Positions 27,805-37,250 of a stretch of 45,781 bases of DNA are shown piece after piece (within the stretch, counting starts at the first letter, position 1; each line of letters begins with the position of its first letter). Below the pieces are notes generated by a model that worked only from the letters and a program-made list of their open reading frames with translations, was not told the DNA's origin and did no database searches. The DNA comes from Comamonadaceae bacterium (lineage in GTDB: Bacteria; Pseudomonadota; Gammaproteobacteria; Burkholderiales; Burkholderiaceae_C): the NCBI GenBank assembly GCA_027488115.1, contig JAIYCG010000015.1, positions 1 to 45,781 on the forward strand. Reading direction: 5' to 3'. Both the position numbers and the translations under genes were made by a program.

Positions 27805-28983
27805 TTATCTCAGCTTCAAAGTCGACAGGCCCACCAAGCAAAGCAGCATGGTGATGATCCAAAAACGCACAACCACTTGGGTTTCTTTCCAGCCACTCTT
27901 TTCAAAATGATGGTGCAAAGGGGCCATCTTCAAAATGCGACGGCCTTCGCCATATTTCTTTTTGGTGTATTTGAAATACGAAACTTGAACCATCACTGAC
28001 AAAGCTTCTACGACAAAAATACCGCCCATGATGGCCAGCACAATTTCTTGTCTCACGATCACAGCAATGGTGCCGAGTGCACCCCCTAAAGCCAGCGCAC
28101 CCACATCCCCCATGAACACCTGTGCAGGGTGTGTGTTGAACCACAAAAATGCCAAGCCCGCGCCTGCCATGGCAGCGCAAAAGATCATCAGTTCACCCGC
28201 GCCAGGAATGTAGGGCAGGAACAAATACTTGGCGTACACCGAACTACCCGTTACATAAGCAAACACGCCCAATGCGGAGCCCACCATGACCACCGGCATG
28301 ATGGCTAAGCCGTCGAGCCCATCGGTCAAGTTCACAGCATTGCTGGAGCCCACAATGACCAAGTAAGTCAGGACCATAAAACCAAACACACCCAAGGGGT
28401 AACTCACCTCTTTAAAGAAAGGCACCATCAATCCAGCCTTGGGCGGCAAGTCCACATCAAAACCTGAGACAACCCAATTCACAAACAAATCAAACACACG
28501 CAGATTGGAACTTTCAGAAATACTGAACACCAAATAAAGCGCTGCCAACAAGCCAATGACAGATTGCCAAAAATATTTTTCTCGAGAGGGCATGCCCTCT
28601 GGGTCCTTGTTCACCACCTTGCGCCAGTCATCCACCCAGCCAATGGCGCCAAACCCCAAAGTCACAATGAGCACAATCCAGACAAAGCGATTGGACAAGT
28701 CAAACCACAGCAAAGTGCTGATCGCAATTGACAACAAGATAAGCACACCGCCCATGGTGGGCGTGCCGCTTTTGGCCAAGTGTGTCTCCATGCCATAGCC
28801 ACGCACAGGCTGGCCAATTTTGAGTGCAGCCAGATGGCGAATGACGGCAGGACCTGCAAGCAGACCAATGAGCAATGAAGTCATTGCAGCCATCACCGCA
28901 CGGAATGTGATGTATTGAAAAACACGCAAGAAACCCCACTCAGGGGACAAGTTTTGCAACCATTGCGCCAAATTAAGCAGCAT
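27805..28983 (-). CDS. mraY: Phospho-MurNAc-pentapeptide transferase
   Basis: A 392-residue polytopic inner-membrane enzyme, about ten helices, that transfers phospho-MurNAc-pentapeptide to undecaprenyl phosphate, forming lipid I. Signatures are SGTPTMGG, the Asp-rich [26 protein letters not shown] and the MAPLHHHFE loop. Its start overlaps the end of murF by 11 nt. Confidence 0.98.
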   Translation of the reverse strand: MLLNLAQWLQNLSPEWGFLRVFQYITFRAVMAAMTSLLIGLLAGPAVIRHLAALKIGQPVRGYGMETHLAKSGTPTMGGVLILLSIAISTLLWFDLSNRFVWIVLIVTLGFGAIGWVDDWRKVVNKDPEGMPSREKYFWQSVIGLLAALYLVFSISESSNLRVFDLFVNWVVSGFDVDLPPKAGLMVPFFKEVSYPLGVFGFMVLTYLVIVGSSNAVNLTDGLDGLAIMPVVMVGSALGVFAYVTGSSVYAKYLFLPYIPGAGELMIFCAAMAGAGLAFLWFNTHPAQVFMGDVGALALGGALGTIAVIVRQEIVLAIMGGIFVVEALSVMVQVSYFKYTKKKYGEGRRILKMAPLHHHFEKSGWKETQVVVRFWIITMLLCLVGLSTLKLR

Positions 28984-30427
28984 GGGCTGACTCTCTTTCT
29001 AAGGCAGGCACGTGATCAAGCTGGGTGCTCAACTTGTCCACGATGCGTTCCATTTTCATAAAGCGCGATCCTTTGACCAACACACTGTTGAATGTCGAAA
29101 TTTGATCAAGAACCGCTTGCTGCAAGCTGTCCATGTTGGCAAAGTGCACCGCACCCTCAAAGGCATGGCTGCTGTGTGCGCACAAATCACCCAAAGTGAA
29201 CAAAGCTTGAACGCCCAACTCTTTGGCGTAGGCGCCCACCTCCCGATGAAACTCAGGACCTTGTTGACCCACTTCGCCCATGTCCCCCAAAACCAACAAG
29301 CGCGGCGCAGGCAGTTCAGCCAGCACCTCAATGGCTGCGCGAACTGAATCGGGATTGGCGTTGTAGGTGTCGTCAATCAGCGTGATCGCGTGGCCTTGAA
29401 TTTGCCATGCAGACGATTTGGAGCGCCCTTTGACAGGCTCGAAATTCTCTAATCCTTTGGCAATGTCGGACAGCCTCATGCCTGCGGCCAAAGCACAGGC
29501 TGCTGCTGCCAAAGCATTCAAAATATTGTGCCGACCCGCAATGTTCAGATGGCAAGTGCAAGCAGCATGGGCCGTTGTCAATTGAAACGACCACGCACCA
29601 TTGACCCAAGCAATTTGGTGCGCCTGAACATCGCCTTGGGTAAAACCAAAAGTCATGACTTGTCTTGAGCCCGCCAACTTTTGCCATACTTCGGTGTAAA
29701 CGTCTTGGGCAGGAAAAACAGCTACGCCGTTTGCAGGCAAGTTGCGAATGACTTCTGCATTTTCAATGGCCACAGCTTCTACCGAGGACATGAACTCTTG
29801 GTGCTCACGTTGGGCGTTGTTGACCAATCCAATGGTGGGCTGCGCATAACGAGCCAGTACTTCAATTTCACCGGGGTGATTCATGCCCAACTCCACCACG
29901 GCGCGGCGGTGCTCAGGCCGCAAATTGAACAAGGTGAGTGGCACCCCAATTTCATTGTTCAAGTTACCTTGCGTTGACACGGATGGATTTGAAACATCCG
30001 CTCTTAACACCGATGCGATCATTTGGGTGACGGTGGTTTTGCCGTTGCTGCCCGTGACACCAATCAGCTCTAACTCAAATTGGCGACGCCATTGCGCCGC
30101 CAGTTCACCCAAAGCGACACGCGCGTTCGGCACGCAGTATGCAGGCACCGAAACTTCTTTCAAGCATTGAAGAAGCTCACTGCTGAATGGCTGTTGACCT
30201 TCAAACAACACAGCGACTGCACCTTGTGATTGAGCTTGTACCAAGAACGTTGCGCCATCGTATTTTTCACCCTTAAGGGCAACAAACAAGTCCCCTGCAA
30301 CCACACTTCGACTGTCTGTGCGAACCGCTTTGATCAAGCCTTGGGCCAAGGTGTTGGTGTCTGGCTCGCCTGCCACAACCACAGCCTCAGGCAACCAAGT
30401 TTGAAGTTGGGTCAATGTCATGTTCAT
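28973..30427 (-). CDS. murF: UDP-MurNAc-tripeptide--D-Ala-D-Ala ligase
   Basis: This 484-residue ligase adds the D-Ala-D-Ala dipeptide to complete the stem peptide. The N-terminal domain has [16 protein letters not shown], the ATP loop is [21 protein letters not shown] follows, and the central domain has [18 protein letters not shown]. The start at 30427 overlaps the murE stop by 4 nt; an ATG two codons later is equally possible. Confidence 0.97.
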   Translation of the reverse strand: MNMTLTQLQTWLPEAVVVAGEPDTNTLAQGLIKAVRTDSRSVVAGDLFVALKGEKYDGATFLVQAQSQGAVAVLFEGQQPFSSELLQCLKEVSVPAYCVPNARVALGELAAQWRRQFELELIGVTGSNGKTTVTQMIASVLRADVSNPSVSTQGNLNNEIGVPLTLFNLRPEHRRAVVELGMNHPGEIEVLARYAQPTIGLVNNAQREHQEFMSSVEAVAIENAEVIRNLPANGVAVFPAQDVYTEVWQKLAGSRQVMTFGFTQGDVQAHQIAWVNGAWSFQLTTAHAACTCHLNIAGRHNILNALAAAACALAAGMRLSDIAKGLENFEPVKGRSKSSAWQIQGHAITLIDDTYNANPDSVRAAIEVLAELPAPRLLVLGDMGEVGQQGPEFHREVGAYAKELGVQALFTLGDLCAHSSHAFEGAVHFANMDSLQQAVLDQISTFNSVLVKGSRFMKMERIVDKLSTQLDHVPALERESAHAA

Positions 30428-32016
30428 GACTGAACCCTCATTTGCTTCATGACACCTGCGCGCTTCACCAAAGCTTCCTGAGCATGCACGCGATCGTCGA
30501 AAGGGTATTTGACGCCTGCGATTTCTTGGGAATCTTCATGGCCTTTGCCAGCGATCAAAATGACATCGTGCTGCCCTGCATTCAGGATCGTTTGAAGAAT
30601 GGCTTTGGCACGGTCAAGTTCCTGATGCACTTTGTCAGGCGACTTCAAACCCAAGTACATATCACGCACAATTTTTTCTGGCACTTCTCCGCGGGGGTTG
30701 TCACTCGTGAGCACCACATGGTTGGCTACAGATTCAGCGGCAGCAGCCATCAAGGGGCGCTTGCTGACATCACGATCACCACCACAACCCAACACACACC
30801 AAAGTTGTGACCCCAAAGCTTGTGTCACAGGTTTGAGCGCCAGCAAGGTTTTCGCAACGGCATCAGGTGTGTGCGCGTAATCCACCACAATCAGGGGCAA
30901 TTCGAGATTTTCTTCGCCATCCGCAACCGCGACTTTTTCCATCCTGCCTGGGACAGCTTGAAGCTGAGCGCATATTTGGACAATTTGAACCAACTTGTAA
31001 TTCAATGCCCGCAAGGCTGCAATCACGCCCAACAGATTGTCAACGTTGTAGTCACCCATCAATGAAGTTTGCAGGTGAACGCGCTCTTGCCCTTCTACGA
31101 CATCGAAGGCCAAACCCAACATGGTTCTTTTCACATCACGAGCTTGCAATCGAGCAGCTTGTCCTTGACTAGAGCAAGTCCAAAGGTCGATGGCTTGCTT
31201 GGCAGAATCGGTCAAGCTTTTCACCGAAAGATCGGCCACCAACTTGGCGCCTTGCGCGTCATCGACATTGATCACAGCCACTTTAAGCTCGGGCCACTCA
31301 AAGAGGGCTTGCTTGGCTTGCCAATAGGCAGCCATAGAACCGTGATAGTCCAAATGATCTTGTGTGAAATTGGTCAGCATGGCCAAGTGAATGCGCGTGC
31401 CGGCCAAGCGCTGCTCGGCGATGCCAATAGAGCTGGCTTCAATGGCGCAGTGCGTCACACCCGCAGACACAAATTTCCTAAATTGCGCTTGCAACAAAAC
31501 CGGATCCGGTGTGGTCATGCCCGTCGTCATCAAGTGCGGCGGCTGCCCAACTCCGAGGGTGCCCACCACTGCGCAACGCGGCGCATCGGCTTCACCCTCA
31601 GCAGCCACTTGCATGGCATTGAGGGCTTGTGCCAGCCACCAAGTGGTGGAAGTTTTGCCATTGGTTCCCGTCACAGCCAGCACTTTCAGTGCTTGACTGG
31701 GTTGTTCGTAATAAGCGTCTGCAATCCATCCTGTCTGTGCTTTCAAGCCTGAATAGGTTGCTACTTGGGTTGGAACTTTGTTTGACACAGGCTGCCAAGC
31801 AGCATGCCATTGCGAACACGCTTCAGCCTCAACCAAACAAACGTTTGCACCACGCTCAAATGCCGATGCGATGAATGCGCGGCCATCGGTAGCGGCCCCT
31901 GGCCAAGCAATGAAACCATCGCCTCGTTGAACAGCACGGCTGTCTGTGCACAGCTCGCCCATGACGTGTTGGCGCAACCATTCTGCAGCTTGTTTAGGCG
32001 TGTCCAGGATTTGCAT
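30424..32016 (-). CDS. murE: UDP-MurNAc-dipeptide--meso-diaminopimelate ligase
   Basis: This 530-residue ligase adds the third residue of the stem peptide. It has the ATP loop GTNGKTSTTWW and the SDNPRGE motif that selects meso-diaminopimelate rather than lysine. The DNPR motif agrees with Mpl and DapF in the same window. The start codon overlaps the ftsI stop by 1 nt and the end overlaps murF by 4 nt, so translation is probably coupled. Confidence 0.97.
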   Translation of the reverse strand: MQILDTPKQAAEWLRQHVMGELCTDSRAVQRGDGFIAWPGAATDGRAFIASAFERGANVCLVEAEACSQWHAAWQPVSNKVPTQVATYSGLKAQTGWIADAYYEQPSQALKVLAVTGTNGKTSTTWWLAQALNAMQVAAEGEADAPRCAVVGTLGVGQPPHLMTTGMTTPDPVLLQAQFRKFVSAGVTHCAIEASSIGIAEQRLAGTRIHLAMLTNFTQDHLDYHGSMAAYWQAKQALFEWPELKVAVINVDDAQGAKLVADLSVKSLTDSAKQAIDLWTCSSQGQAARLQARDVKRTMLGLAFDVVEGQERVHLQTSLMGDYNVDNLLGVIAALRALNYKLVQIVQICAQLQAVPGRMEKVAVADGEENLELPLIVVDYAHTPDAVAKTLLALKPVTQALGSQLWCVLGCGGDRDVSKRPLMAAAAESVANHVVLTSDNPRGEVPEKIVRDMYLGLKSPDKVHQELDRAKAILQTILNAGQHDVILIAGKGHEDSQEIAGVKYPFDDRVHAQEALVKRAGVMKQMRVQS

Positions 32017-33749
32017 CAGAACGACTCCTCCACACCATTGGCCACGATTTGAGGCTTGACACTCATATCGGGTTGCACACCCATCAAGCGCAAACTTTGT
32101 TGCACAGTTTGACTGAAAACAGGTGCCGCTACATCACCGCCGTAGTAACGACCATTTGAGGGTTCATCTATCATGACTGCCACCACAATGCGTGGTTTTT
32201 CAATGGGCGCCATGCCCACAAACACGCCGCGGTATTTTTTGCCTGCGTAGCCTTTACCCTCTTGCTTATGGGCAGTGCCAGTTTTGCCGCCCACCGAATA
32301 GCCCATGGTTTGCGCTTTCTGTGCGGTGCCACCAGGGCCTGCTGCCAAATTCAACATGTGGCGCATGGCTTGCGCATTTTGCGGGCTGATGACTGGCACA
32401 CCCGCTGGAATTTGACCGTTCTTGATCAAGGTTGCAGGCAGTGACTTTCCGTCACTGGCAAAGATGGTGTAAGCGCGGGCCATTTGAAACAAACTGGTCG
32501 ACACGCCATAGCCATAACTCATGGTGGCTTGCTCAATGGGCCGCCATGTTTTGGCAGCTCGCAAGCGGCCGCTGACCACGCCAGGAAACGGCAATTGCGG
32601 CTTCTGACCCAAACCCACCGCCGTGAACATTTCCCACATTTCGCGGGGTTGCATTTGCATGGCAATTTTCACGGTGCCAACGTTGCTCGACTTTTGAATC
32701 ACCTCATTGACTGTGAGCGCGCCGTGTGGATGCGCGTCAGTGATGGTGGAGCCAGTGATATTGATCGTGCCTGGCGCTGTTTGAATGACCGTTTCGGGCT
32801 TGATGATGCCTTTTTCCAATGCCAAAGCAATGGCAAAAGGTTTCATCGTGGAACCCGGCTCAAAGCTGTCTGTGAGTGCACGGTTGCGCAATTGTTCGCC
32901 ACTCAAATTGACACGCTTGTCGGGTGAGTAACTGGGGTAGTTGGCCAAGGCCAAAATTTCACCTGTTTGCGCATCAAGCACCACCACACTGCCTGCTTTG
33001 GCTTTGTTTTCTAACACCGCTTCACGCAATTTTTGATACGCAAAAAACTGTACCTTGCTGTCAATGCTCAATTGCAAATCTTCGCCATCGACAGGTGGCG
33101 TCATTTGCCCCACGTCTTCCACCACACGACCCAAACGATCTTTGATGACGCGCCTTGCCCCAGGTTTGCCAGAAAGCTGGTCTTGAAAAATCAATTCAAT
33201 GCCTTCTTGACCTTTGTCTTCCACGTTGGTGAAGCCGACAATGTGTGCAGCCGATTCGCCCTCGGGATACAAACGTTTGTATTCTTTGATGGTGTAGATG
33301 CCCTTGATGTTCAAAGCCAAAATTTGCTTCACCACAGGCTCGTCCATTTGACGGCGCAGCCAGACAAAAGTTTTGTCCTCGTTCTCTAATTTCTTCGCCA
33401 ACTCTGCTGGCGACATTTCAAGCAACTTGCCCAACTGGCGCAAGCCTTCAGGTGATCTGTCGATCTCTTCTGGGTTGGCCCACACACTGGGTGCGGGCAC
33501 ACTGGAAGCCAAGATCAAACCATTGCGATCCAAAATACGTCCACGATTGGCAGGCAAAGTCAAAGTTCTGGCGAACCGAACTTCACCTTGACGTTTGTAA
33601 AAAGCGTTTTCAAAAACTTGAACATACGATGCGCGAACGGCCAAACCTACAAAGGCCAATGCCATGGCGGCCACAATGAGTTTGCTGCGCCAAACTGGCG
33701 TTTTGCTTGCCAACAAAGGGCTAGATGAAAGCTGAACACTGCGGCTCAT
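32016..33749 (-). CDS. ftsI: Penicillin-binding protein 3 (septal transpeptidase)
   Basis: A 577-residue class B penicillin-binding protein that cross-links septal peptidoglycan with FtsW. A short cytoplasmic tail and one membrane segment (about 22-42) are followed by the pedestal domain, beginning RTLTLPANRGRILDRNG. The transpeptidase has the active serine S300 (GSTMK), the SSN triad and VGGKTGTAHK. Its start overlaps ftsL by 4 nt. Confidence 0.98.
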   Translation of the reverse strand: MSRSVQLSSSPLLASKTPVWRSKLIVAAMALAFVGLAVRASYVQVFENAFYKRQGEVRFARTLTLPANRGRILDRNGLILASSVPAPSVWANPEEIDRSPEGLRQLGKLLEMSPAELAKKLENEDKTFVWLRRQMDEPVVKQILALNIKGIYTIKEYKRLYPEGESAAHIVGFTNVEDKGQEGIELIFQDQLSGKPGARRVIKDRLGRVVEDVGQMTPPVDGEDLQLSIDSKVQFFAYQKLREAVLENKAKAGSVVVLDAQTGEILALANYPSYSPDKRVNLSGEQLRNRALTDSFEPGSTMKPFAIALALEKGIIKPETVIQTAPGTINITGSTITDAHPHGALTVNEVIQKSSNVGTVKIAMQMQPREMWEMFTAVGLGQKPQLPFPGVVSGRLRAAKTWRPIEQATMSYGYGVSTSLFQMARAYTIFASDGKSLPATLIKNGQIPAGVPVISPQNAQAMRHMLNLAAGPGGTAQKAQTMGYSVGGKTGTAHKQEGKGYAGKKYRGVFVGMAPIEKPRIVVAVMIDEPSNGRYYGGDVAAPVFSQTVQQSLRLMGVQPDMSVKPQIVANGVEESF

Positions 33750-34078
33750 GGATTGGCCTCAGTTGATTTGTTAGTCTTTTGCACAGCCGACTTTTGTGAG
33801 CTTGCTTGCAAATCAGAGGGCTGCTTGACATACTGGGTAATGCCCGGTGTGACCAAGCGCATTTGCAATTGTTGTTTGGCAATTTGCTCAATGCGCAATG
33901 GCGATGCTTGCGAACGACGCTCCACTTGCAATCGCTCATGCTCCAATTCGAGACGCGTGGCCTCTTTCATGGCAGCTTCCAAAATCATGAACGAGCGACG
34001 TGCTTGGTAGTGGCTGTGCACCAAGAACATGGCAGACGAAATGATGGCAATGACCAAAAACAAATTGAGGCGTGTCAT
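33746..34078 (-). CDS. ftsL: Cell division protein FtsL
   Basis: A 110-residue bitopic protein with a membrane segment at about residues 5-22. A heptad-like coiled coil follows (roughly 30-70, [20 protein letters not shown]), then a polar C-terminal tail. With FtsB and FtsQ it activates FtsWI. It was identified by position between rsmH and ftsI as much as by sequence, since the family is poorly conserved. It overlaps rsmH and ftsI by 4 nt each. Confidence 0.93.
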   Translation of the reverse strand: MTRLNLFLVIAIISSAMFLVHSHYQARRSFMILEAAMKEATRLELEHERLQVERRSQASPLRIEQIAKQQLQMRLVTPGITQYVKQPSDLQASSQKSAVQKTNKSTEANP

Positions 34079-35007
34079 GCAAGTACCGCCGTTCTTTCAG
34101 CCACACGCATGATGGCGCTGCGTGCCCTAGGATTGGCTGCTACCTCTGCCTCACTGGGCCGAATGCGTTCCAATGACTTCAACTTCATAGCCTGCGGAAC
34201 TGCAAAAGGCGCACGGCGGTCGTAGACTTCTTTGGAATGTTTCGCAATGAACTGCTTCACGATCCGGTCTTCCAATGAATGGAAACTGATCACCACCAAT
34301 CGACCACCAGGCTGCAACACTTCAAGACTGGCTTCTAACGCTTGTTCAAGCTCCTCAAGCTCGGCGTTGATGAAAATCCGAAGAGCCTGAAATGTCCGCG
34401 TTGCAGGGTCCTTGCCCGGCTCGCGGGTTTTGACCGTGTTAGCCACGATCCCGGCCAAATCGGCGGTGGATGAAATTGGGCCCCGCTCTTGTCTGCGAGC
34501 CACAATCGCCTTTGCAATCGGAAAAGCAAACCGTTCTTCGCCATAGTCACGCACAACCTCCGTGATCTGATCCACACTGGCATCGGCCAGCCACTCAGCC
34601 ACGCTCTGACCGCGCGTGGTGTCCATGCGCATGTCTAAGGGGCCATCGAAACGAAAAGAAAAACCCCTCTCGGGGTTGTCAATTTGGGGGGAACTGATCC
34701 CAAGGTCCATCAACACCCCTGCAATACTGCCTACAGGCAGTTCACCGAGGTTGCGAAAGCCTTCGTGCCTGATTGAAAAACGGGCATCTGTGATTCCAGC
34801 TGCCTCAGCAATCGCCTCAACATCTTTGTCAAAAGCAATCAACTGTGCGCCTTCAGGCAAACGCGACAAAATCAAACGCGAATGACCGCCACGGCCAAAA
34901 GTGGCATCGACATAAATATTTTTTTCGGCACCTGCGCCTGCATCGCTTAACAAAGCGTCAACCGCTTCAGCGAGCAAAACGGTGGTATGTTGCCAATGAG
35001 TTGTCAC
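34075..35007 (-). CDS. rsmH: 16S rRNA (cytosine(1402)-N(4))-methyltransferase
   Basis: A 310-residue SAM-dependent enzyme (formerly MraW) that methylates C1402 in the ribosomal P site. It starts [13 protein letters not shown], then has [28 protein letters not shown] and the C-terminal [17 protein letters not shown] chose the GTG at 35007 because it gives the family N-terminus, lies 7 nt after the mraZ stop, and has GAGG just upstream. The frame is open another 87 codons, but only as an out-of-frame reading of mraZ. Confidence 0.96.
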   Translation of the reverse strand: MTTHWQHTTVLLAEAVDALLSDAGAGAEKNIYVDATFGRGGHSRLILSRLPEGAQLIAFDKDVEAIAEAAGITDARFSIRHEGFRNLGELPVGSIAGVLMDLGISSPQIDNPERGFSFRFDGPLDMRMDTTRGQSVAEWLADASVDQITEVVRDYGEERFAFPIAKAIVARRQERGPISSTADLAGIVANTVKTREPGKDPATRTFQALRIFINAELEELEQALEASLEVLQPGGRLVVISFHSLEDRIVKQFIAKHSKEVYDRRAPFAVPQAMKLKSLERIRPSEAEVAANPRARSAIMRVAERTAVLA

Positions 35008-35014
35008 GCTGGCC

Positions 35015-35443
35015 TCAGAACGTAAAGTCCTTGAAGACATCGGGCATGTCGCCCTGCATGGCTTTGGCCTCTTGTGCGTCGTAGGCCGCTTTGTCCCACA
35101 ATTCAAAGTGGTTGCCCATGCCAAGCAAGATGGTGTCTCTGGTAATGCCTGCAGCAGCGCGCAATTCTGGCGATACCAAAATACGGCCCGTGCCGTCCAT
35201 CTCGACATCCATGGCGTTACCCAAGAAGATTCGCTTCCACCACTGAGCCTCCATGGGCAGTTGTGCAATGCGCTCCCGAAAGCGCTCCCATTCAGTGCGC
35301 GGAAAGACCATCAAACAGCCGTGTGGGTGTTTCGTCATGGTCAGTTGACCACCCGCAGTGGCGCTCAAAACCTCGCGGTGACGCGTCGGCACGGACAGGC
35401 GGCCTTTGACGTCCAAACTCAACGAAGATGCACCTTGAAACAC
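35015..35443 (-). CDS. mraZ: Transcriptional regulator MraZ
   Basis: A 142-residue protein with two AbrB-like MraZ domains. The first has [15 protein letters not shown], the second [18 protein letters not shown]. MraZ forms rings and binds short repeats in its own promoter, repressing the dcw cluster. It is the first gene of the cluster, and three 10-nt-spaced repeats that fit MraZ boxes lie 43-72 nt upstream of its ATG. Confidence 0.97.
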   Translation of the reverse strand: MFQGASSLSLDVKGRLSVPTRHREVLSATAGGQLTMTKHPHGCLMVFPRTEWERFRERIAQLPMEAQWWKRIFLGNAMDVEMDGTGRILVSPELRAAAGITRDTILLGMGNHFELWDKAAYDAQEAKAMQGDMPDVFKDFTF

Positions 35444-35485
35444 TTGATTCTCTATTCCTAATCAACGCACACACAATTTGGGTAT

Positions 35486-35515
35486 TTCTCCCACTAAATT
35501 GCACTTTTTTGCACT
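35486..35515 (-). promoter_or_regulatory. MraZ-box-like direct repeats
   Basis: On the minus strand three units follow each other with exact 10-nt periodicity: AGTGCAAAAA (35515-35506), AGTGCAATTT (35505-35496) and AGTGGGAGAA (35495-35486). The E. coli MraZ operator consists of TGGGN repeats separated by 5 nt, so it has the same period. Only the unit nearest mraZ has the full GTGGG core. A GATAAA at 35520-35515 could be a -10 element overlapping the first unit, but a good -35 is not visible. Confidence 0.65.
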
Positions 35516-35530
35516 TTATCAGGAATTCAC

Positions 35531-35558
35531 ACCCTCGCAAGAGGGTTTTTGAGTTTTT
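35531..35558 (+). terminator. Orphan terminator-like hairpin facing the mraZ promoter
   Basis: ACCCTC (35531-35536), GCAA tetraloop of the GNRA type, GAGGGT (35541-35546), then TTTT and a second T-run. It reads as an intrinsic terminator on the plus strand only, where no gene lies upstream. It would stop antisense transcription leaving the dcw cluster. Confidence 0.5.
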
Positions 35559-35737
35559 TTCAATGAAATCAAGGGCTTAGAGATCTCTTTGCAAGAGAAA
35601 TTGATGGGAAAAATCGTTGAAAATTAGGCACTTAGAAGTTGGTCTGCAAGTAACTTCTTAGACATTTTGTAATGAAAAAATAATTTAGCTTTTTTTCTGT
35701 TGATTACAAACATCACCTGACTTTTTGAATCAAAGCG

Positions 35738-35764
35738 AAAAAAAAGGCTCCATGATGGAGCCTT
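35738..35764 (-). terminator. Rho-independent terminator of the DksA-like gene
   Basis: AAGGCTCC (35744-35751) and GGAGCCTT (35757-35764) form a perfect 8-bp stem with a 5-nt loop. On the minus strand a run of eight T follows (35745-35738, the first two within the stem). It lies 25 nt after the gene's stop codon. Confidence 0.9.
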
Positions 35765-35789
35765 AGGCGGAGTGTCTAATTTCTAAAAC

Positions 35790-37055
35790 TCAATCCCCAA
35801 ACATTTTCTGCTTGAGCTCGCGTCGTTGCTGTGCCTCTAAAGACAGATTGGCTGTTGGGCGTGCCAACAAACGACCCACACCAATGGGTTCACCCGTTTC
35901 ATCGCAATAACCGTAGTCGCCGGCATCAATGCGCTGAATCGATTGCTCAATTTTCTTGAGTAACTTGCGCTCACGGTCACGTGTGCGCAACTCGAGGGCG
36001 TGTTCTTCTTCAATGGTGGCGCGGTCTGCGGGATCAGGCACCACCACGGTGTCCTCACGCAGGTGCTCGGTTGTTTCACCTGCATTGGCCAAAATACCTT
36101 GCTTCAGGTGAACCAGCTTGATCCTGAAAAATGCAAGTTGCGCGTCGTTCATGTAGTCGTTGTCTGACATGGCCATGACTTCGGCATCGGTCAATTGGTC
36201 AGGTTTTTTGGTTTTCCAGTTGTTCGCCAACTTTGGATCTTTTTTAACGGCAACGAAGGGCGGAGGGGTCAAAGCTTGTGTAGGCATGTTTTGTAAGTAA
36301 CTGGCTTTTGCAGCCGTGGAAGCCACCGATTGAGCCATCGATGGCACAGTGATTTGGGCAAGGCGGGCAGAGGGGCGCACTGCGCGAGCAGGCACATCAC
36401 CCGGGGCGACTGCCTCAACGGCAACTGCCAGTGTAAAGACGGGTGGAGTTTTTTCATTTTTGACCGGTTTTTCCGCTTTAGCTGGCTTGGCAGGCTTTTC
36501 TACTTTGGCGGTCAGTGATGCATTTGCAGGTGTTTTTGTCGGTGCTTTTTCGAGCGTTTTGGCAGGGACTTTCACAGGTGCTTTGGGTGCTGCTTTTTCA
36601 ATCGGCTTAACAACAGGCTTTTCAACCGCCTTGGGTGTTGCTTTCACGGGTGTTTTTGCAACAAGTTTTGGCGCCGGCTTAGAGTTGGCCTTAGGAGCTG
36701 CCTTAGGCGCTGACTTAGGCGCAGTCTTCACAGCAATGTTGGAAGTAACTTTGGGAGCTGGCTTGGCCTTGGGCACGGGTTTGGCTGGCGCCTTGGGAGA
36801 AGCTTTTGAAACGACCTTTGATGCTGCTTTGGGTGCCGCTTTGGGGGCCACTTTGGGGGCCACTTTGGTGGCTACTTTAGCCGCAGGCTTGGGAGCGGCG
36901 CCCTTCGCTGATTTAGAAGGCGCGGCTTGGGTTAGCTTCTTGGCAGGTGCGGCCGTTTTGGCTTTGACACTGGCTTTGGCAGTGGATTGGGCACTTGCTT
37001 GGGAACTGGGTTTTTTCACTGCAGTTTTTGAGCTCGTTTTAAGGGGCTTTTTCAC
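35790..37055 (-). CDS. dksA: DksA/TraR family RNA polymerase-binding protein with long Lys/Ala/Pro tail
   Basis: A 421-residue protein. Residues 1 to about 240 are Lys/Ala/Pro-rich low complexity; the last ~150 are DksA. The coiled-coil tip DPADRA (341-346) that enters the RNA polymerase secondary channel is intact, followed by EEEHALELRTRDRERKLLKKIE. The zinc finger is degenerate: only the first cysteine (C384, YGYC) remains, and the other three positions read T, S and A. It probably modulates rRNA and amino-acid promoters with ppGpp. The basic tail may bind nucleic acid, which is inference. The start is GTG at 37055 with AGGAGACAGGAC just upstream. A TACAAT at 37216-37211 could be its -10 element, but no good -35 is seen. 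Confidence 0.9.
   Translation of the reverse strand: MKKPLKTSSKTAVKKPSSQASAQSTAKASVKAKTAAPAKKLTQAAPSKSAKGAAPKPAAKVATKVAPKVAPKAAPKAASKVVSKASPKAPAKPVPKAKPAPKVTSNIAVKTAPKSAPKAAPKANSKPAPKLVAKTPVKATPKAVEKPVVKPIEKAAPKAPVKVPAKTLEKAPTKTPANASLTAKVEKPAKPAKAEKPVKNEKTPPVFTLAVAVEAVAPGDVPARAVRPSARLAQITVPSMAQSVASTAAKASYLQNMPTQALTPPPFVAVKKDPKLANNWKTKKPDQLTDAEVMAMSDNDYMNDAQLAFFRIKLVHLKQGILANAGETTEHLREDTVVVPDPADRATIEEEHALELRTRDRERKLLKKIEQSIQRIDAGDYGYCDETGEPIGVGRLLARPTANLSLEAQQRRELKQKMFGD
36320..37040 (-). repeat. Coding low-complexity region (Lys/Ala/Pro) in the DksA-like gene
   Basis: Imperfect short repeats encoding units such as APKAAPK, KVAPK and KPVPKA, in frame throughout. The antisense frames stay open here (36349-37224 plus) only because of this composition. 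It is a likely site of length variation between strains. Confidence 0.7.
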
Positions 37056-37250
37056 GTCCTGTCTCCTAGCCGTGGCGGCTTACGCATCCACAAGGGATAC
37101 CAGCCATAGGCAAATGAATTGTGGTCAATGGTTCATTTGCGTCAAAACCCATATTTTTCGACCTTCTGGGCGTATCGAGGTGCCAATTAAGGTACCCCGT
37201 CAGGGCGCAGATTGTAGCGACTGAACAGGCTTAAAACGGATTCTGGAAAA

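Larger units (their letters stand above)
35444..35789. other. Gene-free A/T-rich region between mraZ and the DksA-like gene
   Basis: 346 nt without a coding region on either strand. From left to right it holds the mraZ 5' region with MraZ-box-like repeats (35486-35515) and an orphan plus-strand hairpin (35531-35558). Inverted repeats TCTCTT-TGC-AAGAGA (35584-35598) and AGAAGTT-N11-AACTTCT (35634-35658) follow, and the terminator of the DksA-like gene (35738-35764) ends it. The dcw promoter should lie here, but I cannot fix its position. Confidence 0.7.

Noticed and set aside
31069..31752. 227-residue plus-strand ORF opposite murE
   Set aside because: It is a shadow ORF; murE is complete on the other strand with all ligase motifs.
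36349..37224. 291-residue plus-strand ORF rich in Ala, Gly, Leu and Phe, looking like a membrane protein
   Set aside because: It is the exact antisense of the Lys/Ala/Pro-rich part of the DksA-like gene. That codon composition keeps the opposite frames open, and there is no ribosome-binding site or family match.
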